Source: Deltaproteobacteria bacterium
GTDB taxonomy: Bacteria > Desulfobacterota > Desulfarculia > JACQYL01
Length of the DNA: 64,000 nt
Direction: 5' to 3'
Assembly (NCBI GenBank): GCA_016208165.1
Contig: JACQYL010000100.1
Span: 21,810-85,809 of the forward strand
The position numbers and the translations under genes were made by a program. The notes below the pieces were generated by a model that saw only the letters and a program-made list of their open reading frames with translations, was not told the origin of the DNA and made no database searches. Positions 8,908 to 15,824 of this stretch are shown here, piece after piece (the first letter of the stretch is position 1; each line of letters opens with the position of its first letter).

Positions 8908-11187
8908 TTATTCCCCGTCCAGGACTTCCCGCACTTTTTCGGCAAGAGCTTTGTTCGAAAAAGGCTTTTGAAGAAACCGGACACCTCTTTCGAGAATTCC
9001 CCCATGCGCTACGGCGTCAGCCGTGTAACCGGACATGAAGAGAACTTTGACGGCTGGAATATGTTTCTCGATTCGCTCCCTTAACTGCTGACCGTTCATC
9101 CCGGGCATCACTACATCCGTGATCAACAGGTGAATCGGGTTTTCATACCGCTCGGCAATGGTTAGCGCCTCCACCGGTGAGGGGGTCGCCAGAACCGTGT
9201 ACCCGAGCCGTTCAAGCACGGCCTTTGCGAGACGAAGTATGGATTGTTCATCCTCCACCAGGAGCAAGGTCTCGGCGCCTTTCGCCGTTGGCTTGCCGTG
9301 CGGTTCTCCGTCCAATTGCAGAGCCTCGAGGGTCCTTGGGAGGTATATCGTGAATCTGGCACCTTGCCCCGGCCGGCTGATTACGTCGATGTATCCCTCG
9401 TTCTGCCGCACAATACCGTATACCGTGGAAAGCCCCAGTCCCGTTCCTTTTCCGACTTCCTTTGTGGTGAAAAACGGCTCGAAAAGATTATTCAGCGTCT
9501 CTTCATTCATACCGCAGCCGTTGTCTCTTACCGACAACGTCACGTATTGTCCCGGCTTGGTTCCCGCGTGCGCGGCGCAATAGGCCTCGTCAAGGATTGT
9601 GTTTTTTGTCTCGATCGTGATTCTCCCCACCCCGCCGATGGCATCCCGGGCGTTAACACACAAATTTGCCAGAAGTTGGTCGGTCTGAGCCGGATCGATC
9701 TTGACCAGCCAAAGGTTCGCACCCGGCGCCCAAGCCAGATCGATATCTTCGCCGATAAGACGCCTGAGCATCTTTATCATGCCGGTCACCGTGTCATTGA
9801 GATCGAGGACTTGAGGCGAAGTGACCTGCTTCCGGGCGAATGCAAGTAGTTGACGTGTGAGATCCGCGGATCGCAGGGCCGTTCTTCGGATTTCGTTAAG
9901 GTCGTCATACACCGGCGAAACAGGGGCCGTTTCTTCCAGCGCCAGTTCCGCATGCCCGATGATGATGCCCAGCATGTTGTTGAAGTCATGGGCCACGCCG
10001 CCTGCCAGACGGCCCACGGACTCCATTTTCTGGGCCTGGTGAAACTGTTCTTGAAGCGCCAGATAATGGGTGACGTCGCGTTTCACGGCCACGTAGGCAA
10101 CAATACGGCCTTTCGTACTAAATACCGGGGAAATGGTGGCGTCCTCGGTGTATAGGGTTCCGTCCTTGCGTTTGTTGACCATCCGTCCCTGAAACGTCTT
10201 TCCTCGAGAGATCGTTTGCCACAATTCGCTGTAAAACGTTTGGTCCTGCCTCCCGCTCTTGAGGATGCGCGGGTTCTTGCCCAGTGCTTCCGCCTTGGTA
10301 TAACCGGTGACGCGCTCGAAGGCCGGGTTGACATACTGGATGGTTCCCCCGGGGTCGGTGATGACCACTGTATCGGCGACGTGTTCGATGGCGGACAGCA
10401 GTTGTTCACGCTCGGCTTCGGTCCGTCTGCGCTCGCTGATATCCCGAAAGACTAGAACCACCCCTTGAACGCGTCCTTGTTCGTCTATGATGGGTGCGTC
10501 GCTGTCGTCTATGGCCGCCTCGCGGCCGTCTTTGCGGAGCAGCACTGTGTGGTTGGCCAGCCCGACAATCTTGCCGTTCCGGAGTACCTTGATCACCGGA
10601 TCCTCCACGGGCGCTCGGGTGTGTTCGTTGACGATGCGAAAGACCTCTTTGAGCGGCCTTCCGACCGCCTCGGCCATGCTCCAGCCGGTAAGGGACTCGG
10701 CTACGGGATTGAGAAAGCTGATGAGGCCTTCGGCATCGGTGGCGATCACTGCGTCGCCGATGCTGGTGAGGGTTACACGCAGCCACTCGCGCTGCTCGCG
10801 GAGCTTTCGTTCGGCCTGATGTTTGAACAGCGCCAGCTCGATCTGCGTCGCCAGATCCCGCTCTTCGAAGGGTTTCAGGATATAACCGAAAGGCCCGGTG
10901 AGCTTGGCTCGGGCCAGGGTGGCGGAATCGGAATGGGCCGTCAGGTAGATCACCGGCACGTCGTGTCGGGCTCGGATCTCCCCGGCCGCTTCGACGCCGT
11001 CCAGCGGGCCTTCCAACCGGACGTCCATCAGAATGAGCTGCGGACGAAGGCTCAGGGCCATTTCCACGGCCTCCGCACCTTGTGCGGCGATCCCGGCCAC
11101 TTCATATCCTAACTGGGTCAGCTTGTTGGCCAGGTCTGCAGCGACGATGGCCTCGTCCTCAACGATGAGGATGCTGGTCTTGCTCAT
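8908..11187 (-). CDS. Hybrid kinase REC-PAS-PAS-HisKA-HATPase-REC
   Basis: A 759-residue soluble protein. Receiver (5-118), PAS (131-250), a second PAS (about 258-375, ITDPGGTIQYVNPAFERVTG), a classical HisKA with the acceptor in GRLAGGVAHDFNN, HATPase (DNGCGMNEETL, GKGTGLGLSTVYGI) and a C-terminal receiver (LLLVEDEQSILRLAK, ITDVVMPGMNGQQL). The ATG at 11187 overlaps the stop of the upstream kinase by 4 bases. Its first receiver is therefore the likely target of that HisKA_2 kinase, and the C-terminal receiver a later relay station. There is no DNA-binding or enzymatic output domain. The C-terminal half belongs to a different kinase family from the sister hybrid at 6260-8701, although the N-terminal thirds are almost identical. 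Confidence 0.93.
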   Translation of the reverse strand: MSKTSILIVEDEAIVAADLANKLTQLGYEVAGIAAQGAEAVEMALSLRPQLILMDVRLEGPLDGVEAAGEIRARHDVPVIYLTAHSDSATLARAKLTGPFGYILKPFEERDLATQIELALFKHQAERKLREQREWLRVTLTSIGDAVIATDAEGLISFLNPVAESLTGWSMAEAVGRPLKEVFRIVNEHTRAPVEDPVIKVLRNGKIVGLANHTVLLRKDGREAAIDDSDAPIIDEQGRVQGVVLVFRDISERRRTEAEREQLLSAIEHVADTVVITDPGGTIQYVNPAFERVTGYTKAEALGKNPRILKSGRQDQTFYSELWQTISRGKTFQGRMVNKRKDGTLYTEDATISPVFSTKGRIVAYVAVKRDVTHYLALQEQFHQAQKMESVGRLAGGVAHDFNNMLGIIIGHAELALEETAPVSPVYDDLNEIRRTALRSADLTRQLLAFARKQVTSPQVLDLNDTVTGMIKMLRRLIGEDIDLAWAPGANLWLVKIDPAQTDQLLANLCVNARDAIGGVGRITIETKNTILDEAYCAAHAGTKPGQYVTLSVRDNGCGMNEETLNNLFEPFFTTKEVGKGTGLGLSTVYGIVRQNEGYIDVISRPGQGARFTIYLPRTLEALQLDGEPHGKPTAKGAETLLLVEDEQSILRLAKAVLERLGYTVLATPSPVEALTIAERYENPIHLLITDVVMPGMNGQQLRERIEKHIPAVKVLFMSGYTADAVAHGGILERGVRFLQKPFSNKALAEKVREVLDGE

Positions 11188-13232
11188 GTCTCGAGTCTCT
11201 CGAAGGTGATGGTGAATTCGGTTCCTTTATCGCTTGTGACTTCCACGTCGGCGCGCAATTGCCCGGCGAGCATCTGCACCAGGCGCAAGCCAAGAGAGCG
11301 GGTTTGGCCCCAGTCCATGCCCGGCGGCAGGCCGGCCCCGTTGTCGCGTACACTCAGGCGTACATGCCTTTGCGTGTCGCCACGTAGCGATACGGCCACT
11401 TGACCGCCGTCGCGGCCGCTGAAGGCGTGTTTCAGGGCGTTGCTGAACAATTCGTTCAGGATCAGCCCGCACGGCACCGCTTCGTTCACCGGAAGCAACA
11501 CCGGCTCCAGGTCCAGATCCAGACCCACACCGGAAGCGGCAGCCCCGTGCGCGCGCCAGAGGTAGTTGAGCAGGCTTCGGGCGTAGTCGGCAAACTCGAC
11601 CCTGGCCAGGTCGGTCGACTGGTAGAGTTTCTCGTGAACCATGGCCATGGAGCGCACCCGATGGGTGACGTCCCGCAAAATACTGCGCATGGCCGTATCC
11701 TGCAATTCATCGGCCTGCAAGGCCAGCAGGCTGGAGATAACCTGCATGTTGTTTTTCACGCGATGATGGATTTCCTTGAGCAGCACTTCCTTTTCGCCGA
11801 GCGAGGCCCTCAGGCGCTCCTCACCTTGGCGCAGCGCCTCTTCTGCCCGCTTGTGCTCCGTGATGTCCTGGACGGTCCCGTGCAGGCCCACAATCCGCCC
11901 TTCGGCGTCGCATACGGTTTCGCTGCGCGTCTGGACCCAGATGCACCGGCCGTTGCGCAGCGCCTGCACTTCTATATCGTAACCTGCGCCCGTCCGGGCT
12001 GACTCCTGCACAGCAGCGTTGAGCCGGTCCCATTCCTCCGGCGGATACCAAAGCCCGCGCTGGTCCTTAAAATTGGGGATGGTTTGCGTCGCCGGATCGA
12101 AGCCGTAAATCCTCAGCAGTTCGTCCGTGCCGGTGGTGATATCCGTTTGCGCGTCCCAATGCCAACTGCCAATGTGCGCCACTCGTTGTGCCTCGCTGAG
12201 GTCCACTTCCCTGGCGCGTACCGCTTCCTCAGCGTGCTTGCGGTCGCTAATATCGCGCCAGGCGACGATGCCCCCGATGACAACGCCGGCGTCGTCGCGG
12301 ATGGGTCCCGCCGTGCACAGCAGGGGCAGACGATCGCCGGAAGCGTTAATCTGAACGATCTCGGCATCATGGACCACCTCACCGCGCCGGACTGCCCGCA
12401 CAAGGGGCAGGTCTTCGACGGCCATAGGGCTCTTCCCGTCGGCGTGATACACGTTCCATTGTGAGGCCACCTCTTCCGCGGACATGCCCTCATGCGTATC
12501 CCCGAGCAGCCTCTGCCCGTAGCGGCTGACCCGTGTTAAATTCAACTCCCTATCGGCCATGGTGATCCCTTCGGGCACGTATTCCATCAAGGCGGAAAGC
12601 ATCCGGTCGCCTTCTTCGGCTTTGGCCAGGGCCAGGTTCAGGGCTTGCTGCGCACGAGCGATGCTCCTGCCGGAAAAGAAAGAAATGCCGGCATTGATCA
12701 GCATCAGGGCCACAATCAAGCCGGGGATCAAGATGCGGGCCCTTCTCCGGGAGGATTCGATTCGAGACTGGCTGATGGTTATGAGGTGTTGAATATCGTC
12801 CGAGATGAATTGAGTCTTCATCCAGAGCTGAGAGACGAGAACATTGTATCGTTCGGCGTCCATGGCGCCCTTCGACTCCATGGAGCCGGATATTAGCTTC
12901 TCGAGGGAATATTGGAGTTCCTCGGAGTTGGTTTTGATCTGTCGGATGAGGAATTCTTCACCGGCGCCCAAGGGGGCTATGGTTCCAAGAAGGATCTCCA
13001 ACGAGCCTTGGATTTCCTTGATCTGGCGGGTACGGCTGGGATGGGGCAGGCTAGACAATCGTGCAATCGACATGTTCAGGGCATAAATCTTGCTTCCGAT
13101 TTCCCTGTAAATTTTTCTGCGCGCGGCTTCGTTGTCGAGCTCCCGAAGGACGGAAAAGACAATAAAGACGATCACTAGAGAAATAGCGACGGATGCGGCT
13201 ACGCTCAGCAGGATTCGTTTCTGAATTCTCAT
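11184..13232 (-). CDS. Transmembrane sensor histidine kinase (2xPAS-HisKA_2-HATPase)
   Basis: 682 residues. TM1 at about 8-30, a periplasmic region rich in helices, TM2 at about 168-190 (ILIPGLIVALMLINAGISFF), PAS (about 208-330), second PAS (about 340-455), HisKA_2 with KEIHHRVKNN near 490, and HATPase ending at the C-terminus. Its gene begins 6 bases after the stop of the solute-binding lipoprotein and ends in a 4-base overlap with the receiver of the hybrid kinase. This is the most complete example of the binding protein / kinase / receiver-hybrid module in the window. The periplasmic segment is too short to be a binding protein itself, consistent with sensing through the lipoprotein (inference). 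Confidence 0.93.
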   Translation of the reverse strand: MRIQKRILLSVAASVAISLVIVFIVFSVLRELDNEAARRKIYREIGSKIYALNMSIARLSSLPHPSRTRQIKEIQGSLEILLGTIAPLGAGEEFLIRQIKTNSEELQYSLEKLISGSMESKGAMDAERYNVLVSQLWMKTQFISDDIQHLITISQSRIESSRRRARILIPGLIVALMLINAGISFFSGRSIARAQQALNLALAKAEEGDRMLSALMEYVPEGITMADRELNLTRVSRYGQRLLGDTHEGMSAEEVASQWNVYHADGKSPMAVEDLPLVRAVRRGEVVHDAEIVQINASGDRLPLLCTAGPIRDDAGVVIGGIVAWRDISDRKHAEEAVRAREVDLSEAQRVAHIGSWHWDAQTDITTGTDELLRIYGFDPATQTIPNFKDQRGLWYPPEEWDRLNAAVQESARTGAGYDIEVQALRNGRCIWVQTRSETVCDAEGRIVGLHGTVQDITEHKRAEEALRQGEERLRASLGEKEVLLKEIHHRVKNNMQVISSLLALQADELQDTAMRSILRDVTHRVRSMAMVHEKLYQSTDLARVEFADYARSLLNYLWRAHGAAASGVGLDLDLEPVLLPVNEAVPCGLILNELFSNALKHAFSGRDGGQVAVSLRGDTQRHVRLSVRDNGAGLPPGMDWGQTRSLGLRLVQMLAGQLRADVEVTSDKGTEFTITFERLET

Positions 13233-13238
13233 GGGAAC

Positions 13239-14243
13239 CTATCTGAAAATGGTGACTTCTTTTGGGGCCATCTCGTCCAGAATTCCGGTGTCGAGATAAT
13301 TCAAAACATCGGTCGAGTCTTCGAGCTTCCCCTCCTTAACCATTTGCCAACGGGCATAATTCTCGAGAGAAGTGACTACGGACTGACCGAGTGAGACGCT
13401 CAATCGTGTTCGCGGCCAGGACTCCAGCACAAATGCGGGATCTAAATTCCACTTGCGAACCAATATCGTCCGGGTCTCCTCCTCATGGGTCTGGGCAAAA
13501 CCCTCGGCCCTCAGCAGCCCTCTAAAGAGCCGTTTCAGCGGCTCGGGCGATCGGATGAGGCTTGCTTTGGTTGCCAGCAACCAATGATACGCCAGGTTAT
13601 TCTGGCTGTCCCAGGAAACCGCGTTCTCCCCCAAGCGCTTCTCCGCCTCGAATGCGAAAACCTCAAAGGCGGACACCGCATCCAATTCCCCGTTTACCAC
13701 GGACTCGACCTGTCGGGCAGGGGGAATGTCCACAGCCGTGATGTCGCTTGGCGGAATATTTTCCGTCATGAGAAAGGCATAAAGAAAATAGTCGCTCACC
13801 GTGCCGGTGCTGAAACCGACTTTCTTTCCTCTGAGGTCGGAAGGACTTTGGATGTTTCTATCCTTTCTGGCCACGATCCTGCTTCCCACGGTTGTGCTTA
13901 TGGACGCCAGAACACGGATGGAAGGTTCTTCCAGAGCCTTGGCGGAAAAAGAGATATCCGCCACCGTGGCCGCCTGGGCTTCTCCACGGCACACCGCCTC
14001 GAGGGCCTCTCGCCCGGACGGATACAGATCCATCGACAGATCGAGTCCCGCATCCTTGAAGTAGCCCTTGTCATCGGCTATGGCGATCAGTCCGGAATAG
14101 GTGGCAGGCGAAACGGCCAGGGACAATTTGACAGGGGGACCCTCGGGCGCCGGATACTCGTCGTTTTCGCATCCCCATGCAACGAGGACCACGATCAACA
14201 GCAGGACTTTCAGCAGCTTGGGTTTATGCGGGGAGTTTGTCAT
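13239..14243 (-). CDS. NMT1/SsuA-type solute-binding lipoprotein
   Basis: 334 residues. A positively charged N-terminus and hydrophobic stretch end in VAWGC, a slightly irregular lipobox, so export and lipidation are likely. The mature part has the type II binding-protein signature: AIADDKGYFKDAGLDLSMDL, CRGEAQAATVADISFS, DLRGKKVGFSTGTVSDYF and NGELDAVSAFEVFAFE. It is a paralogue of the lipoprotein at 1836-2834 but clearly divergent. It is the first gene of the minus-strand array, and no ABC permease or ATPase follows. Instead a sensor kinase starts 6 bases downstream. Likely role: ligand-loaded co-sensor for that kinase. Confidence 0.88.
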   Translation of the reverse strand: MTNSPHKPKLLKVLLLIVVLVAWGCENDEYPAPEGPPVKLSLAVSPATYSGLIAIADDKGYFKDAGLDLSMDLYPSGREALEAVCRGEAQAATVADISFSAKALEEPSIRVLASISTTVGSRIVARKDRNIQSPSDLRGKKVGFSTGTVSDYFLYAFLMTENIPPSDITAVDIPPARQVESVVNGELDAVSAFEVFAFEAEKRLGENAVSWDSQNNLAYHWLLATKASLIRSPEPLKRLFRGLLRAEGFAQTHEEETRTILVRKWNLDPAFVLESWPRTRLSVSLGQSVVTSLENYARWQMVKEGKLEDSTDVLNYLDTGILDEMAPKEVTIFR

Positions 14244-14539
14244 TTGCGGCCCCTATCCATGGGCTCAAGGGAACGGATAGAACTTCTTTCCATAACGATT
14301 TGTCGTCCTTTTCCGGAGGGGTCGTAAGGGTGGATTGCGTGCGAATGAATAGAATACCTTCCGAGTCCCTGCTTGGAATTTGGCTCAGAGAAGTTCGAAC
14401 CCAGCTAATTTCGACAAGAGTAACCGAAAAAATGTGTAAGTACAAGGGGTCATGAGCGTACTATGAAATAGAGTGCGCACATCGGATTATTCATTCCGAT
14501 CCGAGAATGCGGGCATGGAGGGAAGCTCGTTCGTCCATA

Positions 14540-14664
14540 ACAGGCTCTTGAAAGACGCGATCTGCGGCGTTGCGCTTCATCCCTCGTCACTGCGACGTAC
14601 TCTATGTACGCCTCATTCCTCGAGATTCGCGCGCCTTGCATCTCATCGTTTTTCAACGGCCTGT
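14540..14664. repeat. Palindromic intergenic repeat with 18-bp terminal inverted repeats
   Basis: The left end ACAGGCTCTTGAAAGACG (14540-14557) and the right end CGTTTTTCAACGGCCTGT (14647-14664) are inverted copies with three mismatches. The interior is also an imperfect palindrome centred on GTACTCTATGTAC. A further partial copy of the right end (CTTTTTCAACGGGCTG) follows at 14675-14690. Size and structure fit a REP- or MITE-like non-coding mobile repeat. No second full copy was noticed in this window. Confidence 0.6.
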
Positions 14665-14858
14665 AACAACCCGGCTTTTTCAACGGGCTGATAGCTGCAC
14701 CCATGGATATTCCAGGGATCTTCGGCATGTTATCGGTCGAGGCGCAGACGTAGCGAATTTTTTTGGACAAAACGGATTACACGGCTTGGAAGATCCGGAT
14801 CTTTTTTCCTCTTTCCATTGGGGGCGTCTAACAGGGGTTGTATGGACGAAAGGTTGTG

Positions 14859-14887
14859 TTGACGCAATTAAGAATTAGGGATATAAA
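14859..14887 (+). promoter_or_regulatory. Sigma70-type promoter for the MEDS genes
   Basis: TTGACG (14859-14864), a 17-base spacer and TATAAA (14882-14887) form a strong-looking housekeeping promoter. Transcription would start near 14894, leaving a leader of about 255 bases before the ATG at 15149. The leader suggests post-transcriptional control, but I recognise no known riboswitch in it. Confidence 0.55.
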
Positions 14888-15148
14888 TTTCCACAATCTT
14901 GCTGTCGCCGCGCCTATCCAAACGAAAAGACCGCCATTAACCGAAAGCGTGTACGACCCCGGCGTAAAGACAAGGACGGCCCTTGCATGAAGCCGGTGGC
15001 AACCGAGATTCAGAAAACATCTTGAATGCGCTCCTAGTCCTGCCCATGATTTTCAGCGATCGTCCACGAGCAGCAACGCAACAAAGCGCGGCAGAGGCAT
15101 GAGACAAAAAGTGACACCCGCCTTAACACACAGGAGGAGGCTCCCCAA

Positions 15149-15769
15149 ATGAAACCATCAACCGAGAAAAGATCATCTGGAATACCTCTGATTGGCGATC
15201 TGCCCTGGGGTAGCCATTTCTGTCAATTTTACCAGACAAAGCAGGACCTGTTGGACGTGCTTATCCCGTACTTTAAGGCAGGTCTCGAGAATAACGAACT
15301 TTGTGTATGGGTGACCTCGGACTTCCTGACTAGGAGGGAAGCCCTGCATGCCTTGAAAAAGAGCGTGCCCGGCTTTTCGGATCACTTGGCCAAGGGGCAG
15401 ATGGAGATATTTCCTTACACTGACTGGTACCTCATAGGCGGGAATTTCGATCTCCAGAGGACGCTCAACATGTGGATGGAAAAGCACGATGACGCTCTGT
15501 CCAAAGGATTTGCGGGCACGAGGGTAAGCGGCAACCCTTATTGGATAGACAACAAAAAGGACTGGGACGATTTCGCGGCTTATGAAGCGGAGATCAACAA
15601 CGTAATCGGGGGAACGAAGCTGCTGGTGCTTTGTACTTACTCCCTCAAAAAATGCGGTGTGATGGAGATCTTGGACGTGGTGAAAAACCACGCGTTTGCG
15701 CTTGCCAAGAATCGGGGGACATGGCAGATGGTCACCAACCCCGCTTTCGCTCAAGGATATCTTGCATGA
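15149..15769 (+). CDS. Stand-alone MEDS (DcmR-type) sensory domain protein
   Basis: 206 residues, almost entirely one MEDS domain (methanogen/methylotroph DcmR sensory domain): GIPLIGDLPWGSHFCQFYQT, then DLLDVLIPYFKAGLENNELC, AKGQMEIFPYTDWYL and LLVLCTYSLKKC. The domain is proposed to sense small hydrocarbon-derived compounds and has a RecA/KaiC-like fold without ATPase motifs. GGAGGAGG upstream supports the ATG. No output domain is present, so it may act as a decoy or partner of the MEDS kinase that follows 55 bases downstream and has a similar N-terminal domain. Cytoplasmic location is likely. Confidence 0.85.
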   Translation: MKPSTEKRSSGIPLIGDLPWGSHFCQFYQTKQDLLDVLIPYFKAGLENNELCVWVTSDFLTRREALHALKKSVPGFSDHLAKGQMEIFPYTDWYLIGGNFDLQRTLNMWMEKHDDALSKGFAGTRVSGNPYWIDNKKDWDDFAAYEAEINNVIGGTKLLVLCTYSLKKCGVMEILDVVKNHAFALAKNRGTWQMVTNPAFAQGYLA

Positions 15770-15824
15770 TATTCGGCGGCAAACACCCGCGATTATGGGC
15801 AGACTCGGCGTAAGGCAGAGGCCA

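Larger units (their letters stand above)
14244..15148 (+). other. Intergenic region between divergent signalling arrays
   Basis: This 905-base stretch separates the minus-strand array from the plus-strand MEDS genes. It contains a palindromic repeat element (14540-14664), a partial direct copy of its end at 14672-14690, a good sigma70-type promoter (14859-14887) and a leader of roughly 255 bases before the first MEDS gene. A small inverted repeat, ATCGGA/TCCGAT, occurs near 14480-14500. I see no convincing coding frame; the minus-strand frame over the palindrome is just repeat sequence. Confidence 0.6.

Noticed and set aside
14450..14770. Minus-strand 106-codon frame
   Set aside because: It covers the palindromic repeat and has no ribosome site or protein similarity that I recognise.
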